64,000 nt of DNA from Lewinellaceae bacterium (GTDB lineage Bacteria; Bacteroidota; Bacteroidia; Chitinophagales; Saprospiraceae), in contig JACJYK010000002.1 in the NCBI GenBank assembly GCA_020636135.1, positions 515,501 through 579,500 of the forward strand, written 5' to 3'. Both the position numbers and the translations under genes were made by a program. Below are positions 17,193 through 25,089 of the stretch, one piece after another. Each line of letters starts with the position of its first letter. Within the stretch, counting starts at the first letter, position 1. The notes beneath the pieces were generated by a model. The model saw only the letters and a program-made list of their open reading frames with translations. It had not been told where the DNA came from and searched no databases.

Positions 17193-17234
17193 AAAGGGTT
17201 CCAGACTGTGCTGAAACCCCTTTCGATTTTTTCT
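17193..17234. terminator. Bidirectional Rho-independent terminator
   Basis: The stem AAAGGGTTCCAG / CTGAAACCCCTTT has an ACTGTG loop (one bulged base), with a T-run on each outer side. On the minus strand it lies 58 bp after the stop of the glycine-repeat microprotein gene and before the YfcC-type gene. Confidence 0.75.
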
Positions 17235-17291
17235 ATGGCCAGAAGGCCGTGTTATGTCATTCGTACTACGAGGTGTGTATGCGCGGGCGGG

Positions 17292-17441
17292 TTAGTGCCC
17301 GCCGCCGCCGGCAGACAAAGCAAAGTTACCGCCGCCGCCAGCACTCAAGGCTAAATTTCCACCTCCACCACCAGCGCCATCAAGTAGAGCGAAGGTGAGC
17401 AGGACCATCAGGATCCACGCTGAGATTGGTTTGGTTTTCAT
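17292..17441 (-). CDS. 49-aa glycine-repeat microprotein with hydrophobic N-terminus
   Basis: The ATG at 17441 opens a 49-codon frame ending in TAA at 17292-17294. Residues 1-20 are a Lys-rich start followed by a hydrophobic helix (MKTKPISAWILMVLLTFALL), like a signal or single-pass membrane segment. The rest is DGA followed by three glycine runs separated by two near-identical decapeptides, N-[LF]-ALSA. The repeat is built from unequal codons, so it is not a recent DNA slippage product. It is followed by a good terminator. I do not recognise the peptide. Structural, adhesive or bacteriocin-like roles are possible but unsupported. Confidence 0.55.
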   Translation of the reverse strand: MKTKPISAWILMVLLTFALLDGAGGGGGNLALSAGGGGNFALSAGGGGH

Positions 17442-17641
17442 AGGCCAACGATTTGATTAAGCAAATAATTAAATTTACCAGGGATAACCTGATGCATTTA
17501 TATAACGAGGTATTTGAATATTTGGTTCCTTGGGCAAGTTCCTGCCTGGGTTTAGCATAACGTAAAAAACAAAAAAGCACCCCGAAGAGTGCTTTAGTAG
17601 CGTGGGGGAGACTTGAACTCCCGACCTCCCGTACGGGCGCA

Positions 17642-17932
17642 CTACCCGGTAGTATTGAGATTTAGAGAAAAATTGCTATCTAAAATACCCTTGGATACAA
17701 GCAATTGTTTTAGTGCACTACCCCCTTCAAGCGATTTAGACCAACTTTCTCTGGCCATTGCCTCTTGTTTGGAATCAAAGGATTCAAGATGGATAAGGAC
17801 GAGGGGTCTTCGAAATCTGGTAGAATTTACCCCGCCGTTGAAATGTTTCAATAGTCTGAAAGGAATATCTCCGGAAAAGCCCTTGTAGAGTTTATGGTCA
17901 TTCAGGCTGTATAGGACATAGAAGAAGTACAT
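17642..17932 (-). CDS. GIY-YIG nuclease-like protein embedded in the tRNA-end array
   Basis: A long open frame runs back through the repeats to 18379, but the conserved domain begins at the ATG at 17932 and gives 96 residues: MYFFYVLYSLNDHKLYKGFS (the GIY-YIG strand pair, here YVL...YKG), GDIPFRLLKH, then RRPLVLIHLESFDSKQEAMARE with the Glu expected for metal binding. This is the compact single-domain URI/UvrC-N-like type. Its last codons are supplied by the array unit that follows. The gene is bounded by a copy of the tRNA end broken inside the T-loop upstream and a nearly complete copy downstream. Confidence 0.7.
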   Translation of the reverse strand: MYFFYVLYSLNDHKLYKGFSGDIPFRLLKHFNGGVNSTRFRRPLVLIHLESFDSKQEAMARESWSKSLEGGSALKQLLVSKGILDSNFSLNLNTTG

Positions 17933-19114
17933 GAGCAGAAATATAAACAAAAAAAGAATCTCAAGGAGAGCTAAGTAACATGTGGCCTGATAGTTATCGG
18001 GATGAACTCCCGACCTCCCGTACGGACGCACTACGCGGCAGTATTGAGCACAGTGAATAAAACAAAAAAAGCACCCCGAGGAGTGCTTTAGTAGCGTGGG
18101 GGAGACTTGAACTCCCGACCTCCCGTACGGGCGAACTACGCGGCAGTATTGAGTACAATGTATAAAACAAAAAAGCACCCCGAAGAGTGCTTTAGTAGCG
18201 TGGGGGAGACTTGAACTCCCGACCTCCCGTACGGGCGCACTACCCGGCAGTATTGAGCACAATGCATAAAATAAAAAAGCACCCCGAGGAGTGCTTGAAA
18301 TAGCGTGGGGGAGACTTGAACTCCCGACCTCCCGTACGGGCGCACAACCCGGCAGTATTGAGCACAATGAATAAAACAAAAAAGCACCCCGAAGAGTACT
18401 TAATCAGCGTGGGGGAGACTTGAACTCCCGAGCTCCCGTACGGACGCACAACCCGGCAGTATTGAGCACAATGAATAAAACAAAAAAGCACCCCGAAGAG
18501 TACTTAATCAGCGTGGGGGAGACTTGAACTCCCGAGCTCCCATACGGACGCACAACCCGGCAGTATTGAGCACAATGAATAAAACAAAAAAAGCACCCCG
18601 AAGAGTGCTTGAAGTAGCGTGGGGGAGACTTGAACTCCCGACCTCCCGTACGGGCGCACTACCCGGCAGTATTGAGCACAGTGAATAAAACAAAAAAGCA
18701 CCCCGAAGAGTGCTTGAAGTAGCGTGGGGAGACTTGAACTCCCGACCTCCCGTACGGGGCGCACTACCCGGCAGTATTGAGCACAGTGAATAAAACAAAA
18801 AAAGCACCCCGAAGAGTGCTTGAAGTAGCGTGGGGGAGACTTGAACTCCCGACCTCCCGTACGGGCGCACTACCCGGCAGTATTGAGCACAGTGAATAAA
18901 ACAAAAAAAGCACCCCGAAGAGTGCTTGAAGTAGCGTGGGGGAGACTTGAACTCCCGACCTCCCGTACGGGCGCACTACCCGGCAGTATTGAGCACAGTG
19001 AATAAAACAAAAAAAGCACCCCGAAGAGTGCTTGAAGTAGCGTGGGGGAGACTTGAATTCCCGACCTCCCGTACGGGCGCACTACCCGGCAGTATTGAGC
19101 ACAGTGAATAAAAC

Positions 19115-19140
19115 AAAAAAAGCACCCCGAAGAGTGCTTT
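19115..19140 (-). terminator. Rho-independent terminator of the tRNA gene
   Basis: The minus-strand hairpin AGCACTCTTCGGGGTGCT with a TTCG-type loop is followed by seven T residues, directly downstream of the tRNA acceptor end. The same hairpin is repeated in each array unit. Confidence 0.85.
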
Positions 19141-19142
19141 AG

Positions 19143-19216
19143 TAGCGTGGGGGAGACTTGAACTCCCGACCTCAGGATTATGAATCCTGCGCTCTAACCT
19201 GCTGAGCTACCACGCC
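19143..19216 (-). tRNA. tRNA with CAT anticodon (elongator Met, or Ile2)
   Basis: A full cloverleaf on the minus strand. The acceptor stem is GGCGTGG paired with CCACGCT (one G-U), the D-arm is GCTCAGCAGGTTAGAGC, the anticodon arm is CAGGA-TTCATAA-TCCTG and the T-arm is GGGAG-TTCAAGT-CTCCC, with discriminator A. CCA is not encoded. The anticodon stem lacks the three G-C pairs of an initiator and the first pair is not mismatched, so this is elongator Met or the lysidine-modified Ile2 tRNA; I cannot separate these by eye. Confidence 0.93.
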
Positions 19217-19244
19217 GTGCAACAAGTGGTGGCGAAGCGCCTGT

Positions 19245-19276
19245 CCCGACAGCTATCGTCGGGAAGCTACCACGCC
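19245..19276. repeat. Palindrome joined to a 5' tRNA fragment copy
   Basis: The 19-bp inverted repeat CCCGAC-AGCTATC-GTCGGG is followed by a 12-bp copy of the 5' end of the adjacent tRNA (19265-19276 repeats 19205-19216). The tRNA gene is thus flanked by fragments of itself on both sides. The palindrome resembles REP-like repeats that I remember as common in Bacteroidota intergenic DNA. Confidence 0.65.
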
Positions 19277-19361
19277 GTAAAATTGGATCGCAAATATACA
19301 CCTAATTTCTAACTTACAACCCCATTCAGCATTCAAAATTCAACCCTCAACATTCATTTCA

Positions 19362-20867
19362 TCACCTCCCTTCCACGCGGTTTATTCCCGCCTTAGCTTT
19401 CTGGTGGAGGCCGGTCTTGTAGCTGTCGGGTTCCATGGTCAGGCAGCGTTCGTAGTAGGTGCGGGCTTCATCCCATTTTCTCTCCTGTTCGGCGATCTGA
19501 CCAAGCAATAATGCGGCATTGCAGGCAAAGTATTTACCGGAGTGCGCTCCCAGCTCCAGCGTCTGCAGGTAATCTTTCCGGGCGGCTTCGACATTCCCCA
19601 TGGCATGATAAATGCGGCCGCTGCGGTAGGTCTTTTCCAGCAGGAATTCGGCAGGTTGATCCGGCGCTTCCTGCACAGCTTTCAGGGCCCGCAAATAATA
19701 ACCTCCGTCAAATAGCAGCTGAGCACGCAGCAGGTCAGTCTCCGGCCATTCGTTCGATCTGGCTTCCTGGTAGGCATTGGCGTCTTCATCCAGGAGTGTT
19801 GATCCCTGAGCCAGACAGGCCTGGCGATACGATTGCTGCTGTTGGGTTTGGTGATGCAGCAGGGCGTACCAGCTCAGTTTCTGGTAGGCCTCCTTGATGT
19901 ACAGACGGCCGTGAAACCGGTTGACAAACTTAAGCAATGGCTGATCAGCGTCTGCATCCAGTCGGCGCAGCTTGGCCAGGCCAAGGATGAAGTCCAGGTA
20001 GTAAAAGGGGAAATAGGCAGCATCCGTGGGCTTCTTTTCCAGGAGCGCGATGGCCTCGTCGTTGCGGCCGGTATGCATGGCGATGGACGCTTTGACAAAG
20101 ATCAGGAGCGGATTGGTGGTCACCCCATCCAGTCGCGTTTCCAGCAGGTTCCAGGCTTCCTCTCCTTCATTTTTCAGGTGCAGCAGGAGAAAAGCGTACT
20201 CTACCAGGGTTTCCTCCCTGAAGATGAACTGCTCTTTTTCCGAGTAGGCAAGCACTTGTTCGATCTCTTCCCGACCCTGGCGAATGGTGCCGTGCATGCC
20301 ACTGAAAAAACTGAAGAGGCCCTTGAAACGGTCAGGTACCGTACCCACCAGGGCATGCAGGATGCCCAGGCTTTTCAGGTTGGCAATGAACCCCGGAAAT
20401 TGTCGCTGATTGCGCTCCAGAAGGCGGTAGGCGCGCCGCACTTCGGTATAGGCGGGATAATATTCTTCGAATTTCAGACGGACAATAGCCCACTGCAGCA
20501 GCACTTCCGCCTGAATGAACTGGTGGTAGGCCGAGGCAGCATCGCCTTTGGCCAGCCGGTCCAGGCGTGCCTCCAGATGCTGGCTTCTCAGCCGGTAATC
20601 CTGGTAATCCTCCGAGATGAAAAGCGTGAAAAAATCAATGTAATTATCCAGGTAGTCAATGATGAGGTTATCCGGGTCGTCTCTTTTGATTTGTTCGAGC
20701 ATTCGCTGGCCTTCCGTGAGCCGCAAGGTGGTGATGAGGTGGTAGGCCTTCTCCAGTGGCGGGGTGAAGCGGTAATCCAGGCTGCTGCCAAATCCGGCAG
20801 ATGGCAGTAAAAATCCCAGCAGGAAGGGCAGTAAATACCAGCGGTATGGTTCCCAAAGGTGGTGCAT
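19362..20867 (-). CDS. Exported TPR-repeat protein
   Basis: The start at 20867 (MHHLWEPYRWYLL) gives 501 residues and a signal peptide ending near SAGFGSS; the frame extends nine codons further to 20894. The whole mature protein is helical, with tetratricopeptide-like repeats: NLESARHAL-like helices in the middle and clear TPRs at the C-terminus (KTYRSGRIYHAMGNVEAARKDY, LLLGQIAEQERKWDEARTYYERCL). It is probably a periplasmic or outer-membrane-associated scaffold. No enzymatic domain is visible. Bacteroidota have many such proteins without known partners. Confidence 0.82.
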   Translation of the reverse strand: MHHLWEPYRWYLLPFLLGFLLPSAGFGSSLDYRFTPPLEKAYHLITTLRLTEGQRMLEQIKRDDPDNLIIDYLDNYIDFFTLFISEDYQDYRLRSQHLEARLDRLAKGDAASAYHQFIQAEVLLQWAIVRLKFEEYYPAYTEVRRAYRLLERNQRQFPGFIANLKSLGILHALVGTVPDRFKGLFSFFSGMHGTIRQGREEIEQVLAYSEKEQFIFREETLVEYAFLLLHLKNEGEEAWNLLETRLDGVTTNPLLIFVKASIAMHTGRNDEAIALLEKKPTDAAYFPFYYLDFILGLAKLRRLDADADQPLLKFVNRFHGRLYIKEAYQKLSWYALLHHQTQQQQSYRQACLAQGSTLLDEDANAYQEARSNEWPETDLLRAQLLFDGGYYLRALKAVQEAPDQPAEFLLEKTYRSGRIYHAMGNVEAARKDYLQTLELGAHSGKYFACNAALLLGQIAEQERKWDEARTYYERCLTMEPDSYKTGLHQKAKAGINRVEGR

Positions 20868-21032
20868 TATGCGAATGTAATCCAAATAAGGCAATGGAAC
20901 TCACCCGGATCCGAATTGTCCTGGATGAATGCACAGAATTCACCTTTGGTATAAGGCATAGCTTATCCGTACAAAGTTATCCTGCAAAAAATGCGGTGAG
21001 AATGGTGCTTAACCGGCAAGGTGCCCGGTAAA

Positions 21033-21797
21033 TTACTTGACCAGTGTTTCTGCTTCTACCTCGTTGATGATCTCGTCGTCGACCAGTACGCGGCCACAAT
21101 GTTCGCAAGCGATGATCTTTTTGCGCTGTCCGATCTCCAATTGAACCTGGGGCGGAATGACATTGAAGCAGCCACCGCAGGCATTACGGCGTACCGGTAC
21201 GACAGCCAGACCGTTGCGGTAGGTAACGCGGATCTTCTGATAAGCGCGCAGCAGGCGGTCCTCGATGTGCTCTTTGGCATCATTGGATAATTTGGCCAGT
21301 TCTTTCTCCTCTTTCTCCGTCTTCTCAATGATCTTCTCGAGTTCAACCTTTTTTTCATCCAGGGCTTTCTGCTTCTGCTTGATGACCTCCTGAGCCTGAA
21401 CCAGCATTTCCTCTTTGGCTACCAGATTTTTCTGGGTGTCTCCGATCTTCTTCTCCGATAGCTGGATTTCCAGTTTCTGCATCTCGATCTCCTTGGTCAG
21501 GGCATCGTATTCCCGGTTATTTTTTACCGTTTCCAGTTGTTTGTCGTAGCGCTGAATGAGCCCTTCCGAGTCTTTGATGTTCGCACGGTGCTGGTTCGCC
21601 TCCTTCTTGATGTCGTTGATGTTATCCTGGAGGCGGTTGATGCGGGTCTGTAAACCGGCGATTTCATCTTCCAGGTCACGTACTTCTATCGGAAGCTCTC
21701 CTTTGAAGATTTCGATCTCATCGATTTGTGAATCAATGGTTTGTAAGCGGTAGAGAAGTTTCAGTTTGTCGGCGATGGATTGCTCTTGAACTGCCAT
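21033..21797 (-). CDS. Coiled-coil protein with C4-type zinc ribbon (zf-RING_7/DUF164)
   Basis: 254 residues. Residues 10-190 form a long antiparallel coiled coil, rich in Glu/Lys/Leu heptads. The C-terminal 50 residues are a zinc ribbon with two CxxC pairs (CGGCFNVIPP ... IIACEHCGR). The domain order is that of the CT398/DUF164 family, widespread in bacteria; suggested roles involve secretion or RNA polymerase sigma factors in Chlamydia, but there is no firm function in Bacteroidota. It is 1 bp from the upstream Nif3-like gene, a pairing I remember as conserved in this phylum. Confidence 0.9.
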   Translation of the reverse strand: MAVQEQSIADKLKLLYRLQTIDSQIDEIEIFKGELPIEVRDLEDEIAGLQTRINRLQDNINDIKKEANQHRANIKDSEGLIQRYDKQLETVKNNREYDALTKEIEMQKLEIQLSEKKIGDTQKNLVAKEEMLVQAQEVIKQKQKALDEKKVELEKIIEKTEKEEKELAKLSNDAKEHIEDRLLRAYQKIRVTYRNGLAVVPVRRNACGGCFNVIPPQVQLEIGQRKKIIACEHCGRVLVDDEIINEVEAETLVK

Positions 21798-21798
21798 A

Positions 21799-22590
21799 TT
21801 ATATGTAGTAATTTACTGGATTCGTAATATGCTTCGTACAACGGACCGCAAAATTAGTAAATTTCTCGGTAATAATTTCGTGCAATAATTCGATCGTAAA
21901 TTGTTCACTTTCAAAGTGTCCGATGTCAGCGATGACGATCTGACCATCGGCATCAAAGAATTCATGGTATTTAAAATCGGCGGTGACCAGGAAGTCGGCC
22001 TTTTCAGCTATCGCCTGCTCCAGTAGAAATCCTCCGGAGCCGCCACAGACGACAACGGTCCTTACCGGCTTATTCCGCAATTTGGTGTGACGAATGCACC
22101 GGGTCTGCATATTGGTTTTCACCTGGTCCAGGAACACAGTTTCATCCGTGGCTACTGGCAACATGCCAATCATGCCGGCGCCCACCAGAGGATCGTCAGG
22201 GCTTTTGGGAGCCAGAATGCGGGTGTCTTTCAGGCCCAGCTTTTGGGCGATCCTGGAGTTGACGCCCTGATGGTACATGTGGTCCAGATTGGTGTGGATG
22301 GCGTAAATGGCGATGTGATGCCGGATGGCCTTGAGCAGCGTTCGCTCCACATAATTCGATCCGGTCAGACTTTTGATACCCCGGAATAGGATGGGATGAT
22401 GAGCAACCACCACATTGTATCCCAATGCAATGGCTTCGTCAATGACGGGTTCGATGGCATCCAGGCAGGTCAGGACCCCGGTGATCTCCTGGCCCGGATC
22501 TCCGGTGATCAGCCCGGAATTGTCGTAAGATTCCTGGTAGTGGGGAGGCGCTATGGATTCAAGGTGGTGTATCAGCGTTCTTAACTCCAT
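21799..22590 (-). CDS. Nif3-like dinuclear metal centre protein
   Basis: 263 residues of the NIF3/YbgI family, often named GTP cyclohydrolase 1 type 2 homologue. Metal-ligand motifs are visible: VVAHHPILFRGI near residue 65, AIHTNLDHM near 98 and the C-terminal DIGHFESEQF. It is the short form, without the CutA/PII-like insert of about 100 residues found in many Bacteroidota relatives. It starts one nucleotide inside the rfaE2 stop and ends next to the zinc-ribbon gene, so it is part of one transcript. Its physiological function is unsettled. Confidence 0.9.
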   Translation of the reverse strand: MELRTLIHHLESIAPPHYQESYDNSGLITGDPGQEITGVLTCLDAIEPVIDEAIALGYNVVVAHHPILFRGIKSLTGSNYVERTLLKAIRHHIAIYAIHTNLDHMYHQGVNSRIAQKLGLKDTRILAPKSPDDPLVGAGMIGMLPVATDETVFLDQVKTNMQTRCIRHTKLRNKPVRTVVVCGGSGGFLLEQAIAEKADFLVTADFKYHEFFDADGQIVIADIGHFESEQFTIELLHEIITEKFTNFAVRCTKHITNPVNYYI

Positions 22591-23084
22591 CAGTCGTTCA
22601 TTTTTTGTGCAATTCCGGTGGTCGAAAAGCCTGGTTGAAATGGAATGACCACTACTTCTCCACCGTATGCAGCCAGTACCTCCGCTCCGACGATCTTATC
22701 CGGCTGGTAATCACCGCCCTTAACCAGGATGTCCGGTTGCAGCAGGCGGATCAGTTCCAGCGGGGTGTCCTGACTGAACTCCACCAGTAAATCTACGGGC
22801 TCCAGGGCGCTGAGGATATATATACGGGACTGTCGGTCCAGAATAGGCCGGTTGGGTCCTTTTAATTTGCGGATGCTTTCCGGCGTGTTTACCGCCAGGA
22901 TAAGCTTATCACCCAGGGCCTTAGCCCGGGTCAGCAGGTAAATGTGTCCGTAGTGCAGCAAGTCATAACAGCCATTGGTCAATACAATCCGCAGTCCCTG
23001 TCTTTTCCAGGTTTTAACCACCTCCAGGGCATGATCCCAGTCAGCCCATTTAGGAGGGTTTATGTTCGGTTTGCTGTGCTCCAA
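22590..23084 (-). CDS. rfaE2: D-glycero-beta-D-manno-heptose 1-phosphate adenylyltransferase
   Basis: A 164-residue stand-alone nucleotidyltransferase, equivalent to the C-terminal domain of HldE. Landmarks are TNGCYDLLHYGH (the HxGH nucleotide-binding motif) and KLKGPNRPILDRQSR, followed by LVKGGDYQPDKIVGAE. It makes ADP-heptose for lipopolysaccharide core. The kinase part (RfaE1) is not in the window. The start overlaps the end of the flippase-like membrane gene by 35 bp, and its stop overlaps the Nif3-like start. Confidence 0.92.
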   Translation of the reverse strand: MEHSKPNINPPKWADWDHALEVVKTWKRQGLRIVLTNGCYDLLHYGHIYLLTRAKALGDKLILAVNTPESIRKLKGPNRPILDRQSRIYILSALEPVDLLVEFSQDTPLELIRLLQPDILVKGGDYQPDKIVGAEVLAAYGGEVVVIPFQPGFSTTGIAQKMND

Positions 23085-24069
23085 TCGGCGTACGATTAAT
23101 GATTGGTAATAAAAATACGGCGAGCAGTCCGAATCCTAAATTACAAATGATGCTGATGGTAAACCAAATGATGTTGGCAATAGCCAGGCCAACGGATTCA
23201 CTGATGCCAAATAATAATAGTCCGGTCTGGATAAAAAACTGGTAACTGCCCATGCCTCCCGGTGTCGGAACAACCATCCCAAAGGCGCCAAACACAAATA
23301 CTACAATGGTTTGGTCCCAGGTGATGTGTGCCGTAGGTGCAAATCCTTTGAAACAAAAATAGGTCATCGAGATGTACAGCAACCAGATGACCAGACTGTG
23401 GATGATCAGCCATCCCGGTTTCCTGATCTTCAGGATGCTGATCAGGCCGTCCCGGAGTCCCAGATACATGCCTTTCAGTCGGATGGCCAGATGATGTGTG
23501 CTATTGAGTATCCAGCGAATGAGTATCCAGGCTATGGCTATTCCCACCACACCGATGACCGCCAGGGGTAAGAATTGATTGCCCAGGTGATCCAGGGAGG
23601 TCAGCTCCATCAGTTTATCGAGCAACAGCCTCCCTTTTAAAACAAACCCGAGCGCCATGATGATGAACAAGCTGAGAAAATCCAGTAACCGGTCGGTCAC
23701 GGTGGTGCCGACGGTACTCTCGATTGGAATTTTTTCATACCGGGTAAGTGACGCAGGCCGCAACAATTCTCCGGAACGGGGTATGCCCATATTGGCCAGA
23801 TAGCCGATCATGACGGCGAGAAATGAATTGACCAGGCGCGGCTGATACCCCAGTGGTTGAAGCAGCATATTCCAGCGTACCGCACGGCTGAGGTTGCTGA
23901 GCATGAATGCCAGGCAACATAGCACCAGCCAGATGACGGGTACCGAGCGAAAATCTTCTATCGTTTCCTGGATGGTTGCCCCATTGGACCGGAAAACCCA
24001 AAACAGGATGGCAAAGCCAACCAGAAAGGACAGGGCAGATTGCAGGATAGCTTTGCGTTGGATCGCCAA
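23050..24069 (-). CDS. Flippase-like / LPG synthase TM-domain membrane protein
   Basis: 339 residues with about eight transmembrane helices. The sequence pattern (LSNLSRAVRWNMLL, GYLANMGIPRSGELLRPASL, and VPTPGGMGSYQFF near residue 270) is that of the lysylphosphatidylglycerol synthase membrane domain family (AglD/UPF0104), which in this form lacks the cytosolic synthase part and is thought to move lipids or glycolipids. It lies 3 bp after panD and overlaps rfaE2. Confidence 0.9.
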   Translation of the reverse strand: MAIQRKAILQSALSFLVGFAILFWVFRSNGATIQETIEDFRSVPVIWLVLCCLAFMLSNLSRAVRWNMLLQPLGYQPRLVNSFLAVMIGYLANMGIPRSGELLRPASLTRYEKIPIESTVGTTVTDRLLDFLSLFIIMALGFVLKGRLLLDKLMELTSLDHLGNQFLPLAVIGVVGIAIAWILIRWILNSTHHLAIRLKGMYLGLRDGLISILKIRKPGWLIIHSLVIWLLYISMTYFCFKGFAPTAHITWDQTIVVFVFGAFGMVVPTPGGMGSYQFFIQTGLLLFGISESVGLAIANIIWFTISIICNLGFGLLAVFLLPIINRTPIGAQQTEHKPS

Positions 24070-24072
24070 AGT

Positions 24073-24423
24073 TTAATCGTTTAGTTGGTTCTTTTCATCC
24101 GGAAAGACAGTAGCCGGTTTGTACGTACGCGCTTCTTCGGGCGTCATCCAGGCATATGAAATGATGATGACGATATCACCAATCTCCGCTTTGCGGGCTG
24201 CGGCCCCGTTCAGACAGATCTTTCCACTACCCCGCTCACCTTTGATCACATAGGTTTCCAGCCGTTCACCATTGTTGTTGTTCACGATCTGGACGCGCTC
24301 CCCTTCCAGCAGCTGGGCGGCCTCCATGAGTGCTTCGTCGATGGTGATGCTACCCACATAGTTCAGGTTGGCTTCGGTGACCCGGGCCCGGTGAATTTTG
24401 GATTTGAATATCTGTAAGAACAT
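24073..24423 (-). CDS. panD: Aspartate 1-decarboxylase
   Basis: 116 residues, normal for PanD. The self-cleavage site Gly24-Ser25 lies in NYVGSITID and would give the pyruvoyl cofactor. Also present are NNNNGERLETYVI, GSGKICLNGAAAR and the C-terminal VIIISYAWM. It converts aspartate to beta-alanine for pantothenate synthesis; panC lies upstream on the same strand with a DUF4265 gene in between. Confidence 0.96.
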   Translation of the reverse strand: MFLQIFKSKIHRARVTEANLNYVGSITIDEALMEAAQLLEGERVQIVNNNNGERLETYVIKGERGSGKICLNGAAARKAEIGDIVIIISYAWMTPEEARTYKPATVFPDEKNQLND

Positions 24424-24636
24424 GGCGGTGCAAAATTAAAGAAACCAGGGACATTCCCATAAGGGTGTCTGCGTTACTAAACAGTTAAGTAGTGGGGAAA
24501 GGTTCTGGTGGAGAGTTAATGAGTTAATGAGGGGATCAGTTTATGGGTTGAGATTTTGAATTTGGTAAGCTAACTTGATTCTAACTCTAAATTTTAATTC
24601 AGAGGTGTGCAGATTCAGCTGGTTTAGTGTCGAATA

Positions 24637-25071
24637 TTAGTTAGGTTGGTGATCACAGTGTGCCTCTTCAAACTCCCAAATACTATCTTCCTCAGCTTTT
24701 TGCAATATGTCGTAAACCTCAATCACATTGGTTGATTTTGGAATATCAATTGAATAATATTTATCACTGGCTTGTTCATACGTGCAGCCTATGGCTTCAA
24801 GATGACCCCAAAACTTTCGAAATGCTTGTCTATTTAATGGCTCGAGTAAAAAAATACGATAGGTTGAGTGACCGGACCGTGAAACAACTGAATCGAAAAT
24901 TAACTCTGCATTCTCTCCGGTTTTTACACTTACAATATCCTTAAAACTCACACCATATGCATAGAAAGGAGAGTTCTCTAGGAGATAGTTATTGTCTGAA
25001 AGTTTGGTTGCCCATAAGGATTCTGTACCGCCGTCGGGCAATTTGAACCAGATTTTTGAATCAGCTTCCAA
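24637..25071 (-). CDS. DUF4265 protein
   Basis: 144 residues, soluble. WFKLPDGGTESLWATKL at the start, SPFYAYGVSFKDIV in the middle and LEAIGCTYEQASDKYYSIDIP towards the end match my memory of DUF4265, a small family without known function that appears sporadically and is often linked to toxin-immunity or accessory regions. It sits 18 bp after panC and 213 bp before panD, so it looks like an insertion into a pan gene pair. The gene has slightly higher A+T content than its neighbours. Confidence 0.75.
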   Translation of the reverse strand: MEADSKIWFKLPDGGTESLWATKLSDNNYLLENSPFYAYGVSFKDIVSVKTGENAELIFDSVVSRSGHSTYRIFLLEPLNRQAFRKFWGHLEAIGCTYEQASDKYYSIDIPKSTNVIEVYDILQKAEEDSIWEFEEAHCDHQPN

Positions 25072-25089
25072 AATAAAATAAGTTAAACA

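Larger units (their letters stand above)
17592..19142 (-). repeat. Tandem array of tRNA 3' ends plus terminators
   Basis: Downstream (on the minus strand) of the tRNA gene, a 104-106 bp unit is repeated. Each unit holds the tRNA T-arm and 3' acceptor strand (GGTCGGGAGTTCAAGTCTCC, then CCCACGCTA), a copy of the tRNA terminator (hairpin with GCACTCTTCGGGGTGC plus T7) and a 40-bp linker containing GCCCGTACGGGAGG. Copies begin (acceptor end, plus-strand coordinate) at 19039, 18933, 18827, 18721, 18616, 18510, 18406, 18302, 18197 and 18093. A truncated copy sits at about 17998-18030 and a last copy at 17599. The GIY-YIG gene lies between the last two. Copies nearest the tRNA are most alike; distal ones have drifted. 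Confidence 0.9.

Noticed and set aside
17980..19082. Several overlapping minus-strand open frames with repeated peptides such as VREVGSSSLPH and REFKSPPR
   Set aside because: They are translations of the tRNA-end/terminator repeat in three frames; the unit length is not a multiple of three and there is no start, domain or codon signal.
17592..19142. CRISPR array
   Set aside because: Units of about 105 bp are repeated over their whole length, contain tRNA parts and terminators, have no unique spacers, and no cas gene is present.
24660..24944. 94-codon plus-strand frame opposite DUF4265
   Set aside because: Antisense shadow of a better-supported gene.
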